Source of the DNA: Pseudomonadota bacterium
GTDB taxonomy: Bacteria > Bdellovibrionota > Bacteriovoracia > Bacteriovoracales > Bacteriovoracaceae
Length of the DNA: 64,000 bases
Assembly (NCBI GenBank): GCA_027487515.1
Contig: JAIYDL010000021.1
Location: 62,001 to 126,000, forward strand
Reading direction: 5' to 3'
Numbering within the stretch: position 1 is the stretch's first letter; each line of letters opens with the position of its first letter. Below, in pieces: positions 44,300 through 52,672 of the stretch. The translations under genes were made by a program, and so were the position numbers. Under the pieces are notes generated by a model. It was not told the origin of the DNA. It was given only the letters and a program-made list of their open reading frames with translations, and ran no database searches.

Positions 44300-45874
44300 T
44301 TACGAAGAAGTTTTAAGGGCCCCTCTCCGAAAGTAAACGCGGGCGCATTCGACGATAAACTCTCCGAGCTCGGGTCCTCGACAGGCCCCCTGTTTTTTGA
44401 CAAGAGCGCCAATCCGAAAGAGGTACTGCCACTGCTGGAAGAGAGTCCCGTAGGCTTCCGCCAGGGTCGTCTTCGAATCCCAGATGTGCGTCGCTTCGGA
44501 CCCCGCTCCGTTGACTTCGATGATCTCAAACTCTCGACCGTTCTTCAGCGTGGCCGCATCTTTATACCGAAGATCGACGCGGCCGAAGAAAAAACCGGGG
44601 ATGCCGTGAGCGATGCCCTCGATGGCGCCGAGGAGTTCGGGAGAAGCGAGGTCTTTCCCGTTGAGGAAAACTGCTCCCTGACAATGGTTCCCGCATTCCG
44701 AGAGGTAGAACCGTTGTGAAGGTGGAAGGACGAAGTCGAGCTTCGCCTTGTGGCGCTCGAAGTACACGGCGGCGATGATCCGCGCGCGGGGATCTCTCAG
44801 GATGAGATCACCGAGTCGAGACTCACCGTCCCCGACGACGAATGGAAACTCTTTGTCGGTGACGGAGAAGATGAAGCCTCGCTCCTCGGTCGGCAGGCGG
44901 ATGTAGAAAACTCCTGCTTCCTGGCCGAACTGGCTTTTCCTCTGGAGGATCACGGCGCCCGCACTTAAGCGGAGGTACGAATCTAAATCTCCCTCGGTCG
45001 CAATGACCCGCACGCCGAAGCCCCGCTGCCCCACGTCCGGCTTGGCGATGAGAGGAAAGTCAATGCCAGCACTGGTCAACTTTTGACGGATCTCGGACAT
45101 CGCCTCACCCTCTTTCACCATGATCGCTGGAAGGGTCGCGGAAGCATCCGGGGAGAGGTGTTTAAGAAAATCCCACTTCGATTCTCCGATGAGGCCTCCG
45201 TGCTTGAAAGCATTTCCGGCATAGAAGGGCAGCAAGAAGCTCCCGTGACGGAGCGAAAGGTAGATGTAGTAAGGCACGATCGGGAGATAAAAAATCTGGG
45301 AAGGCCAGAACTCGAAGTGCAGCCAGCGCCGCCAGGCGTGCAGCGCCGCTCTTCGCTGCCACGAGTTCTGGAAAAAAAAGGTCGCTTGTTTTAGGCCATA
45401 CAGAAGGATGAAAAAAGAGAGCAGCGCCAGGAGCAGGTGATCCTTGAAAGGAGATAACAACGCAAGGCCAAAGTAGAGGGTACAGAGGACCCAGCCAGAG
45501 ACACTCAGGGCCGTGAGGATCAAAAATCTGAGGCGAGAAAAGCCAAGGAGCCCCGCGCCGATGTACGTAGGAATCCTCGTGCCAGGCACTGCGCGCGAAA
45601 TAACCACAGCGGCGTCGATCTTATTGTTCTCCCGCAGCGCTCGTAGCGCCAACTGGAAACTCGGAGCGTCGATTTTTTTCTGGAGGTACGGTACCATCGA
45701 GGCATACTTCCCGAGGTAGTAGAGGCCAAAGTCTCCCAGCGTGATCCCCGAGAAGCAGATCAAGAAGGCTTCGAGGAAGCTCAGCTTCCCTTGGGCGATC
45801 AGGGCGAGGGCAACTCCGAGAGCGACGTCCTCAAGGACGAAAGTGCTGAGGAAGAGGCCTAGGGAAACTGACAT
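44300..45874 (-). CDS. DedA-family membrane domain fused to ATP-grasp ligase domain
   Basis: A 524-residue fusion. Residues 1-175 are a DedA/SNARE-associated (VTT) domain with FSGITLGDFGLYYLGKYAS and AVPGTRIPTYIGAG, including the conserved Arg and Gly/Pro of the re-entrant loop. Residues about 190-500 are an ATP-grasp domain: FPLIAKPDVGQRGFG (ATP Lys), GDGESRLGDLIL, and FGRVDLRYKD with EFEIIEVNGAGSE holding the acidic and Asn Mg2+ ligands. DedA proteins move lipid carriers such as undecaprenyl phosphate, and ATP-grasp ligases join a carboxylate to an amine. The fusion suggests modification of a membrane lipid or its head group. It lies 9 bases after msrA. Confidence 0.82.
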   Translation of the reverse strand: MSVSLGLFLSTFVLEDVALGVALALIAQGKLSFLEAFLICFSGITLGDFGLYYLGKYASMVPYLQKKIDAPSFQLALRALRENNKIDAAVVISRAVPGTRIPTYIGAGLLGFSRLRFLILTALSVSGWVLCTLYFGLALLSPFKDHLLLALLSFFILLYGLKQATFFFQNSWQRRAALHAWRRWLHFEFWPSQIFYLPIVPYYIYLSLRHGSFLLPFYAGNAFKHGGLIGESKWDFLKHLSPDASATLPAIMVKEGEAMSEIRQKLTSAGIDFPLIAKPDVGQRGFGVRVIATEGDLDSYLRLSAGAVILQRKSQFGQEAGVFYIRLPTEERGFIFSVTDKEFPFVVGDGESRLGDLILRDPRARIIAAVYFERHKAKLDFVLPPSQRFYLSECGNHCQGAVFLNGKDLASPELLGAIEGIAHGIPGFFFGRVDLRYKDAATLKNGREFEIIEVNGAGSEATHIWDSKTTLAEAYGTLFQQWQYLFRIGALVKKQGACRGPELGEFIVECARVYFRRGALKTSS

Positions 45875-45883
45875 GGTTTAACC

Positions 45884-46513
45884 TCAGTGCTTCGCACCGG
45901 GCCCCCAGATTTTCTCGAGCCGCGCATCACGGCCACACTGGTAGCGGTAATACTTGTACCGGATTGGATTCTTTTCGTAATACGATTGGTGATACTCTTC
46001 ACCTCGGAAGAAAGGCTTCGCAGGGAGAACGAGGGTCTCGATCTTTGCGAACTTCGCGTCACGGGTCTTCAGCACCTTGAGGGACTCAGCGATGTCTCTC
46101 TTCTCGCTCTCGTCGCTGTAAAACACAGCGCTAGAGTACTGCTCTCCCCGGTCGCAGAACTGCCCGCCACGGTCGAAGGGATCGATGTTCTTCCAGAACA
46201 CGGGAAGGAGCTCTTTGAACTTGATCCGCTTGGCATCGTAGGTGACCCGGATGACCTCCCGGTGGCCGGTGTTTCCAGCAGAAGTTTGTTCGTAGGTGGG
46301 TCTATCGGTATGCCCACCGGAGTAACCAACTTCCGTCGACAGCACTCCCTGGGACTTGAGCTCGTCAAACGGTCGCTGCATGCACCAAAAACAGCCCCCG
46401 GCGAAGATTGCGGTCTTCACCTCTTGGGTTTGAGTCACTTTCGGGCCGTCGGCCGCGAGCGAGGTCCCAGAAAAACAACTTAGGATCAAGATGGAGAAAA
46501 AAATCGTCTTCAT
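45884..46513 (-). CDS. msrA: Periplasmic peptide-methionine (S)-S-oxide reductase
   Basis: A 209-residue MsrA with a signal peptide (residues 1-20, ending SLAA). The active site is GGCFWC (Cys41), followed by [15 protein letters not shown] and NTGHREVI; a second cysteine is in YYRYQCGRD. It repairs the S form of oxidised methionine in exported proteins. Its ATG overlaps the msrB stop by 4 bases. A membrane electron donor such as DsbD would be needed and is not in the window. Confidence 0.93.
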   Translation of the reverse strand: MKTIFFSILILSCFSGTSLAADGPKVTQTQEVKTAIFAGGCFWCMQRPFDELKSQGVLSTEVGYSGGHTDRPTYEQTSAGNTGHREVIRVTYDAKRIKFKELLPVFWKNIDPFDRGGQFCDRGEQYSSAVFYSDESEKRDIAESLKVLKTRDAKFAKIETLVLPAKPFFRGEEYHQSYYEKNPIRYKYYRYQCGRDARLEKIWGPGAKH

Positions 46514-47019
46514 TTAGAGACCTCTTTGAGAAAGGCTCCGTATCCCTCGGGCTGCATCTTCGCCTTTGGTACGAATCGCAAAGCTGCCGAGTTCATGCAG
46601 TAGCGCAGCCCCGTTGGCTTGGGCCCGTCGGGGAAGACATGCCCGAGGTGGGAGTTGCCTTTTTTGCTCCGAACCTCAGTCCTCTCTCCGAACCAGGACC
46701 GGTCGACTTTCTCAACCACAGCCTCTTTCACTAAGGGCCTAGAGAAGCTGGGCCACCCGGTTCCGGAATCGTACTTATCCCGAGAGCTAAAGAGAGGCTC
46801 CCCGGAAACCACATCCACGTAGATTCCTTCTTCTTTGTTGTTCCAGTACGGGTTCTTAAACGGCGGCTCTGTCCCATCTTCTTGCGTGACCTCGTACTGG
46901 ATCGGAGTGAGTTTCTTCTTGAGCTCCTCTTTCCCTGGAGCGGCCTCGGCCATCGCTGTGGTGAGGGAAGTCAAAAGGGTGAGTGATAGCATGTTTTTTC
47001 CGAATCTGTTATGTCTCAT
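46510..47019 (-). CDS. msrB: Periplasmic peptide-methionine (R)-S-oxide reductase
   Basis: A 169-residue MsrB with an N-terminal signal (ending TAMAEA). The SelR fold is clear: [42 protein letters not shown] with the catalytic Cys at 141. The CxxC zinc ligands of many MsrB proteins are missing, as in other secreted forms. It is the first gene of the operon with a TAGGAG site 8 bases before the ATG. Paired MsrA and MsrB point to oxidative stress in the periplasm. Confidence 0.93.
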   Translation of the reverse strand: MRHNRFGKNMLSLTLLTSLTTAMAEAAPGKEELKKKLTPIQYEVTQEDGTEPPFKNPYWNNKEEGIYVDVVSGEPLFSSRDKYDSGTGWPSFSRPLVKEAVVEKVDRSWFGERTEVRSKKGNSHLGHVFPDGPKPTGLRYCMNSAALRFVPKAKMQPEGYGAFLKEVSK

Positions 47020-47240
47020 GGCTTTCTCCTACTTCGAACACATCGAGGACTTCATTAGTGGTAAGTACCTCACACGAGTAAGAGTAAGTCTTTCACCGAA
47101 TGTTACAAAAACTTGAAACAAGTCCCATTCGCCAAAAGATAACAAGCACTTAGCATCAAAAAAAAAGACGCCAAGACTGTAATGAAATGAGTCTTTCAAG
47201 CACATATGAAAAACAATTCCAAACTCCACAGGAGACCAAA

Positions 47241-47717
47241 ATGATTCGATTCCTGGTTCCGGCGCTCTTTGCCTTACTCGGACTCTCGGCTTCCGCCTCG
47301 ACCTCTAACTTAAGTAAGGATGGCCTCGCCCTCGAAGGCTTCGATCCTGTGTCCTACTTCAGGCCCGAGGCCAAAACGGAAGGTCCACAGACGGGCAACC
47401 CGAGTTTCCAGGTCACACAGAACTCTGCGACCTATCGGTTTGCCTCCGAGAGCAACAAGCAAGAGTTCTTGAAGAACCCAAGCAAGTACGTGCCGGCGTT
47501 CGGAGGCTGGTGTGCCTACGCCGTTGCCGAGAAGAAAGAGAAAGTTGAAGTCGACGTAAAGAGTTTTCTGATTCAAGATGGTAGGCTGTTACTTTTCTTC
47601 AACGGCATCTTCGCCGACACAAGAGACAAGTGGCTTCACACAAAGTCAACGCCCGCGGCAAAGTTCCTTCAGGATGCAGATGCCCACTGGCCCGAAGTCA
47701 AGAACAAGGATTCTTGA
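47241..47717 (+). CDS. Secreted YHS-domain protein (copy 2)
   Basis: The start is set at ATG 47241 (MIRFLVPALFALLGLSASAS), with AGGAG 7 bases upstream and a good signal peptide; the open frame extends 54 bases further up. The 158-residue product has GLALEGFDPVSYF, YRFASESNKQEFLKNPSKYVPAFGGWCAYAVA and IQDGRLLLFFNG. It is a clear paralogue of the YHS protein at 43824. It heads the plus-strand operon with the DoxX gene (3 bases) and the dioxygenase/decarboxylase fusion. Confidence 0.82.
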   Translation: MIRFLVPALFALLGLSASASTSNLSKDGLALEGFDPVSYFRPEAKTEGPQTGNPSFQVTQNSATYRFASESNKQEFLKNPSKYVPAFGGWCAYAVAEKKEKVEVDVKSFLIQDGRLLLFFNGIFADTRDKWLHTKSTPAAKFLQDADAHWPEVKNKDS

Positions 47718-47720
47718 TCC

Positions 47721-48131
47721 ATGAAATCAAAACTCCTGCTCCTGCTTCGCCTAACGTCGGCGGTCATCATGCTCCAGACACTCTTTTTCAAATTCACCGG
47801 GGCACCTGAGTCGATCTACATCTTCGAAACTCTCGGCATGGAGCCCTACGGTCGGTACGTCTCAGGGATCGGCGAACTCTTCGCTAGCGTCCTGCTGCTG
47901 AGCCCGGGGCTTCAAGTCTTCGGCGCCGTCGTGGCCATGAACATCATGCTCGGAGCGATCTTGAGTCATGTGACGGTCCTTGGAGTCGTGGTCCAGGACG
48001 ATGGGGGTCTCCTATTCACTCTCGCTTGTGTCGTCTTCCTCGCGAGTGGAAGCATCGTTTTCCTGCAACGGGAGACGGTTTTCCCAATGCTCAGAAGCTT
48101 CCAACGCCTCCTTCGAAGATCACACCAGTAG
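47721..48131 (+). CDS. DoxX-family small membrane protein
   Basis: A 136-residue protein with four hydrophobic segments of the DoxX/DoxD type (LLRLTSAVIMLQTLFFKFTGAPESIYIFETLG, then a GIGELFASVLLL helix with the conserved Glu). DoxX-like proteins are linked to thiol or quinone redox, but most lack a proven reaction. It is placed 3 bases after the YHS gene and 6 bases before the cysteine dioxygenase/decarboxylase fusion, so co-translation is likely. Confidence 0.72.
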   Translation: MKSKLLLLLRLTSAVIMLQTLFFKFTGAPESIYIFETLGMEPYGRYVSGIGELFASVLLLSPGLQVFGAVVAMNIMLGAILSHVTVLGVVVQDDGGLLFTLACVVFLASGSIVFLQRETVFPMLRSFQRLLRRSHQ

Positions 48132-48137
48132 GGTCCC

Positions 48138-49763
48138 ATGAAAGAAAAACTCACCCCAGAGCTCAAGCGAACGATCCTTTTCCAAAACGATGCCTTCGAG
48201 ATCGTCTCGATTCAATGGTCGGAAGAATGCAGGTCGGCCCTGCACAATCACGGATGGAGTCAGTGCCACGTGCTGATCCAAGAAGGGTCTTTCCAGAACA
48301 GGATGGAGGCAGGGGCAGCGAGCGAGACTCGGAGGCTGGAAGTGGGGCAAGTACTAAGCACTCCCGTCGGCGCCTCTCATGAAATGCGCTGCCTGACAGC
48401 GGAGGGAAAGACGCTTCACGTTTATACCCCTCGGATCAAGGCCTGGGAGAGTAAGGATCAAAAATTCAGGCCCGCCATCGACGCCGCATGCCTCTCGGAA
48501 CTCTCCCTTGGGGCGGGCGTCCAGTTAGAACGACTCAGTGAGATCCTGGGAATGATCGAGCGAAACTCGATCTCCACGAACTCCCCTTTCTTCATGAATC
48601 AGCTCTTCTCCGGTGTCCATCCTCAGACTCTCCTGGCCGAAGACGTGATCGCTCGGACGAAGACAACGCTAGCAACTCAGGAAGCGGCTCCAGTATATTC
48701 GAAGATCGAAAGCGAGATCGTTCAGCAGCTCGGGGGTCTCATCGGGTGGGATCCTTTACACCGAGATGGGGTTTCGGTCCCAGGGGGGAGTGCGGCCAAT
48801 TTCATGGCGCTCCAGCTGGCGAAGCACCTGAAGTTCCCCGACAGCAAAACGCACGGCCTCGCCGGAAGACCGCTTAAGATCTTCGTCTCAACCGACGCTC
48901 ACTATTCCTTTCAAAAAGCTGCCAATGCCATGGGCTTTGGCACTGATGCCGTCGTAAAAGTTGGCGTCGACGAAGCAGGACGCATGTCCCCCGCTCGCTT
49001 GTCCGACGCTCTTCTTCAAGCCGTCGAGCGCGGCGACATTCCCCTCCTCGTCAGCGCAACCGCGGGAACAACGGTCTACGGTGCCTTCGATCCCATCGCA
49101 GCCCTTCATGAAGTCTGCCGCCACCACAAGGTCTGGCTCCACGTCGACGGCGCCTGGGGAGGCCCAGTGCTGTTTTCGAAAAGCGCACGGCACCTCGTTC
49201 AAGGCATCGAACTGGCGGACTCCGTCACTTTCGATGCACATAAGCTTTTCGGTGCCTCTCTCACCTGCAGCTACGTCCTCACGAAGCACAAGAACCTTTT
49301 GCTAGAGGCCAATGACGTTAGCGGTGCCGAGTACCTCTTCCACGAGAATTCAACGGAAATTGACCGGGGGAAGCTCTCCTGGCAGTGCGGCCGAAGAGCA
49401 GACAGCTTGAGTTTCTGGAGCGTTTGGAAAAGCCTCGGAACCGACGGCTTGGGGAGCTTCGTCGACAGACTCTTTGCAGTCCGAGAGGCGTCTCTCGAAT
49501 GGGTTCGCCTGCAGCCTCGGTTGGAGGTCGTCAAGGAACCTCAGTTCCTGAACCTCTGTATTCGAGTGAGACCTCCCGCAGGTGCAGAGACCGCCGAATG
49601 GTCGAGAGAGGTCCGAGAACGACTGAAGGAAGAAAACCTCGCGATGATCAATTATTCCTCGGATGAAAAGGGAACGTTCCTGAGACTCATCCTGGCCCAC
49701 CCAGAAATCAACGCCGAGTACGTTCAACAGATCCTAGCTGCTGCGCTGAGTGTGACCCGATAA
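48138..49763 (+). CDS. Cysteine dioxygenase fused to group II PLP amino-acid decarboxylase (CSAD/GAD-like)
   Basis: A 541-residue fusion. Residues 1-110 form a cysteine-dioxygenase cupin with the iron ligands His36, His38 and His81, Cys43 and Tyr96 in place of the Cys-Tyr cross-link pair, and His94 in LHVYTP. Residues about 140-541 are a PLP decarboxylase like cysteine-sulfinate and glutamate decarboxylase: VPGGSAANFMAL, TDAHYSFQKA (His255), HVDGAWGG, and the PLP-binding Lys369 in DAHKL. The selectivity positions read Phe157, Thr177, Ala179: the Phe is CSAD-like, the other two match neither CSAD nor GAD as I remember them. One protein could oxidise cysteine to its sulfinate and decarboxylate it to hypotaurine. 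Third gene of the YHS-DoxX operon; AGGG precedes the start. Confidence 0.85.
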   Translation: MKEKLTPELKRTILFQNDAFEIVSIQWSEECRSALHNHGWSQCHVLIQEGSFQNRMEAGAASETRRLEVGQVLSTPVGASHEMRCLTAEGKTLHVYTPRIKAWESKDQKFRPAIDAACLSELSLGAGVQLERLSEILGMIERNSISTNSPFFMNQLFSGVHPQTLLAEDVIARTKTTLATQEAAPVYSKIESEIVQQLGGLIGWDPLHRDGVSVPGGSAANFMALQLAKHLKFPDSKTHGLAGRPLKIFVSTDAHYSFQKAANAMGFGTDAVVKVGVDEAGRMSPARLSDALLQAVERGDIPLLVSATAGTTVYGAFDPIAALHEVCRHHKVWLHVDGAWGGPVLFSKSARHLVQGIELADSVTFDAHKLFGASLTCSYVLTKHKNLLLEANDVSGAEYLFHENSTEIDRGKLSWQCGRRADSLSFWSVWKSLGTDGLGSFVDRLFAVREASLEWVRLQPRLEVVKEPQFLNLCIRVRPPAGAETAEWSREVRERLKEENLAMINYSSDEKGTFLRLILAHPEINAEYVQQILAAALSVTR

Positions 49764-49824
49764 GAACGCCTCAATTAGGCAAGTGATAAAAGAGTTAAGA
49801 TCGAGGCCTCGTAAAAATCAAATT

Positions 49825-49853
49825 GACTGGCCAGAGGAATTACGGAATAAAAC
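49825..49853 (+). promoter_or_regulatory. Possible promoter of the ECF sigma gene
   Basis: TTGACT (49825-49830), a 17-base spacer and AATAAA (49848-49853) stand 46 bases before the likely TTG start. The -10 matches at four of six positions, so the call is weak. Confidence 0.3.
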
Positions 49854-49898
49854 TCTTTTTAAGATTCACGATCTCGGCGTCTAAAAATTGGAGTTTCC

Positions 49899-50531
49899 TT
49901 GCCCACAGAGACACCAAAGTCCTCGCTCGTGCAAACCGAGCGCATGACCGAAGCAAAAGCCTTCGAAACCCCGGCCGACTTACAGAGGCTCAAGGATCGA
50001 GACCCTGCCGTTTTATCCCGCCTCTTTGCTGACCTGACCCCGCGCCTACTGCGCATGCTCGCGAGTAAGGGGATCTACGCAGAAACAGCGGAAGAGATCG
50101 TCCATGAGTGCTGGGAAACGTTTTTCATAAACTTGGATAAGTTCGAAGGCCGCTCGAAGATCAACACTTTTGTCTTCGGCATTCTCATCAATAAGCTGCG
50201 AGAGTACAGACGAAAGAACAATAGGATCGACTTCGAAGAAGACTCTGAAAAAGTCTTCGAGCGAAGCTTCACAAAAGACGGGTGGTGGGCGGCCGAACCT
50301 TCCGACCCTGAGCGGCTCCTCGAAAATCACCAACTTGGGGATTCCATTCAGGAATGCCTCAAAGGACTCACGGACGCACAGAGAGCAGCGTTTTTACTCC
50401 TCGAAGCCGAGGGGGAGTCCTCGGAGAGCGCCTGCGAACTCCTGGGGGTAAGTCTCTCGAATCTAAGAGTTCTAATCTTCCGCGCGAAGGGGAAACTCCG
50501 GCTCTGTCTCGAGGGGGAATTTTCGGCCTAA
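49899..50531 (+). CDS. ECF-type RNA polymerase sigma factor
   Basis: A 210-residue sigma-70-family protein with region 2 (about 40-105: LFADLTPRLLRML, AEEIVHECWETFFINL, FVFGILINKLREYRRKN) and region 4 (about 150-205: LTDAQRAAFLLLEAEGESSESACELLGVSLSNLRVLIFRAKGKLR). Regions 1 and 3 are absent, as in ECF factors. The start is probably TTG 49899 with GGAG 5 bases upstream; ATG 49944 is an alternative with a weak site. The next gene encodes a zinc-finger protein of the anti-sigma type, so the pair probably forms a signalling unit. Confidence 0.85.
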   Translation: MPTETPKSSLVQTERMTEAKAFETPADLQRLKDRDPAVLSRLFADLTPRLLRMLASKGIYAETAEEIVHECWETFFINLDKFEGRSKINTFVFGILINKLREYRRKNNRIDFEEDSEKVFERSFTKDGWWAAEPSDPERLLENHQLGDSIQECLKGLTDAQRAAFLLLEAEGESSESACELLGVSLSNLRVLIFRAKGKLRLCLEGEFSA

Positions 50532-50646
50532 TCAAATCGACATTAAAAGAATGTAATTTCTTGGGCAGAAGTCTCACATACCCTGTGAGGCCCGTCCCAA
50601 AGTCGGGGAGGCCTTGATAGCGGGACGTAACAACAAAGGTGCTCAG

Positions 50647-50964
50647 ATGAAACTCGGCCAGAAGCTACGAAAAATTGCTCATGACCTTTTTTTTCAGAAT
50701 GCGAGCGACAAGCAGATCGAATTTACCCTCACCTGCAGAGACGTCACTTCTGCCATCGACCTCCGCCACTCCCCCAAATCGATTTCTGATAAATTCCGTT
50801 TCTGGGTTCACCTTAACATCTGTCAGGCCTGTAGGAACTACCACAACGTCAGCACCGCTTTTTCAAAAGCTCTCCGGCGGAATCCGTCTCAAGATCCGGA
50901 GAGGCTAGACCTGATGACTAAAGCGTTGCTTGAAAAGTACGGCAAGAGCGATAAGAAAAAATAG
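50647..50964 (+). CDS. Putative zinc-finger anti-sigma factor
   Basis: A 105-residue soluble protein from ATG 50647 (a TTG at 50614 extends it by 11 residues). It has the pattern LTCRDVTSAID, about 20 residues, then FWVHLNICQACRNYHN. This gives Cys, His-x3-Cys-x2-Cys in the order and spacing of zf-HC2/ZAS anti-sigma domains. The tail is Lys-rich and no membrane helix follows. It lies 115 bases after the ECF gene and would hold that sigma factor inactive until a redox or metal signal. Confidence 0.7.
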   Translation: MKLGQKLRKIAHDLFFQNASDKQIEFTLTCRDVTSAIDLRHSPKSISDKFRFWVHLNICQACRNYHNVSTAFSKALRRNPSQDPERLDLMTKALLEKYGKSDKKK

Positions 50965-51294
50965 GCTCTCACGGTCTCTGAAACCGCCGAAGCTCTAACC
51001 GTCACTCTCCCAGATTCTTCACTGCCAATCGTCCTCTTACTCACCGTCTCCGAAGAATGAATCGCCCCCCCTAGATTATTTATCCTCAGAGAAAAAAAGA
51101 GGCACGGCACTGGTGCGAAGAGAAGTTAAGAAATTCTCGATTCGCAAACCACGATCGAAACAGCATCTCCTCGAAGCATACAAAAACTATTTCCCGCACT
51201 TTGTAATCTTTTCTCCGCAACTGCTCTAACGAGAGTAAGCAAAACCCTTAAGTGAATATCTCACTCAAGACTCATCCCCGGATAAAGGATCTTT
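50965..51294 (+). other. 330-bp intergenic region
   Basis: No convincing gene or RNA is visible. The only structure is an imperfect inverted repeat at 51247-51269 (CTTAAGTGA, 5 bases, TCACTCAAG; one mismatch), which ends 25 bases before the next ATG and could be an operator. An AAAGGA ribosome site follows at about 51284. I did not find a convincing -35/-10 pair. Confidence 0.4.
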
Positions 51295-52563
51295 ATGAAA
51301 ATGAACTGGAAAAAAACTTCTCTCCTCGCGGTGCCGACAGTCATGCTGCTCTCTGCACTGAGCTCACCCGTCCGTGCTCGAGTTAACGCCGGCGTCCCGT
51401 TTCTCTCCTACATGGCCGATGCAGACCTCTTCGGTGGCGGCGAAGGCCAAGCCGAGGAGAGCACCGGCGACATCGATGAAGAGGGCCGTCCGGCACCGTT
51501 GTCGATCCGCTCAGACATTCCCATCGTCTACAGCACACCATCTCCCTCACAGGTAAAGCCCGAACTCATTGGCCCGGTTCAGTTCATCCGCTCAGCGCGG
51601 GTCCACGAAGATGAAGGCACAGCGAGCTTCCGCCTGTACCAAGGGCACATGGAAACGGGAGAAACCGTCTGGTACATCCTCACGGACACGAATAGCCGAG
51701 AGCTCGCAGATCACCAGGGCCTTGCGTTCTCCGCCAAACTTGGATTCGCCGATCACGGGAAGGCGGTCCGAGAAGTCTCCATCGCCAATGACGGCACTTT
51801 CATCTTCAAAAGAGGTAAAGTGAACTTTAATCCAGAACGCCAGCTCATCCCCGGAACAGGATCAAGTGTGTTCCCTCCGAAGTTTGCGCAGCCGGGTTCC
51901 GTCGGCGATGCGGACTACACGCCTCTGGTCAAATTCAATGGTGTCTACTACAACGCTCCAGTCATCGCCTACAATGTGAGCGCACAAGAGCTCTCTAAAA
52001 TGATCCAAGGCAACGTCGACTATAAGAAAGTCCACGACAAAGTCGTCCGCTTCAACATCGCAAAAAACCTCGTCACCCTGGACTTGACCGCTGGTTACTC
52101 CTTCTCCAAGGTAGTGTTCTACCTTTCGACGGAGTCGAACGATCCTGTGGGAGCGACTCTCGAGGCATCCACTCTCACTCCGGCCTTAAGCGATGCGAGC
52201 CAGGATATCCCAGACCACTTCCCAGGCCAGGGGAACGAGCGTCTAGCGATTTTCATCAACGGGCCAACCGGTGCCAATCACCCGTTCCGCCAAGGAATCG
52301 AGAGCGCTATTCAAGACGGAAAGTTTCCTCTCAACATCTTCGGTGGAATCCCAACCATCAACCTTGACTATAGTCCGATCTGGGATGCCCAGCTCGTCCA
52401 GTGGTCTCCAGACGCGGTAAAGAAGGGTTACAAGACGCGGATCATCGATCTGCTCCACCTGTATGGCCTGGAGAAGAAAGGTGTCTTAGAGAACTTCGGT
52501 GGCGGTCCCATCAAGCGCAGTGGAATCATCATCAACTGTCCCGTGGTCTCACGGCTTCAGTGA
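51295..52563 (+). CDS. Secreted hypothetical protein
   Basis: A 422-residue protein with a long signal peptide (residues 1-29, ending SSPVRA). The mature part is acidic at the N-terminus (FGGGEGQAEESTGDIDEEG) and then mixed alpha/beta, with VQFIRSARVHEDEGTASFRLYQGH, ETVWYILTDTNSRELADHQGLAFSAKL and FNGVYYNAPVIAYN. I do not recognise the family. The segment TVWYILTDTNSRELADHQGL suggests a domain that repeats in other bacterial secreted proteins, but I cannot name it. AAAGGA lies 5 bases before the ATG. A strong terminator follows. It could be a target of the ECF sigma pair upstream. Confidence 0.65.
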   Translation: MKMNWKKTSLLAVPTVMLLSALSSPVRARVNAGVPFLSYMADADLFGGGEGQAEESTGDIDEEGRPAPLSIRSDIPIVYSTPSPSQVKPELIGPVQFIRSARVHEDEGTASFRLYQGHMETGETVWYILTDTNSRELADHQGLAFSAKLGFADHGKAVREVSIANDGTFIFKRGKVNFNPERQLIPGTGSSVFPPKFAQPGSVGDADYTPLVKFNGVYYNAPVIAYNVSAQELSKMIQGNVDYKKVHDKVVRFNIAKNLVTLDLTAGYSFSKVVFYLSTESNDPVGATLEASTLTPALSDASQDIPDHFPGQGNERLAIFINGPTGANHPFRQGIESAIQDGKFPLNIFGGIPTINLDYSPIWDAQLVQWSPDAVKKGYKTRIIDLLHLYGLEKKGVLENFGGGPIKRSGIIINCPVVSRLQ

Positions 52564-52581
52564 TCCAAATTGCGTCTTTAA

Positions 52582-52615
52582 AAGAAGCCTGGGCTTAGCC
52601 CGGGCTTCTTTATTT
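52582..52615 (+). terminator. Rho-independent terminator after the secreted protein gene
   Basis: A 13-base-pair stem (52582-52594 with 52598-52610, one T-G wobble), a three-base TTA loop and a short TATTT tail directly follow the gene that ends at 52563. This is the clearest terminator in the window. Confidence 0.85.
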
Positions 52616-52672
52616 GAGGTCCGCAAACAGTGATTGATTAAGAGTTCGGAAGAGCTACACGAAAATCTATTT

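Noticed and set aside
47029..47229. Minus-strand open frame of 66 codons in the divergent region
   Set aside because: No ribosome site, no conserved segment; it lies in the regulatory gap between two real operons.
48138..49763. Plain glutamate decarboxylase
   Set aside because: The N-terminal 110 residues form a complete cysteine-dioxygenase cupin, and one selectivity residue (Phe157) is CSAD-like.
50588..50614. Hairpin between the sigma and anti-sigma genes as a terminator
   Set aside because: The stem is interrupted and no T-tract follows; it may affect translation of the anti-sigma gene, but the evidence is too weak to annotate.
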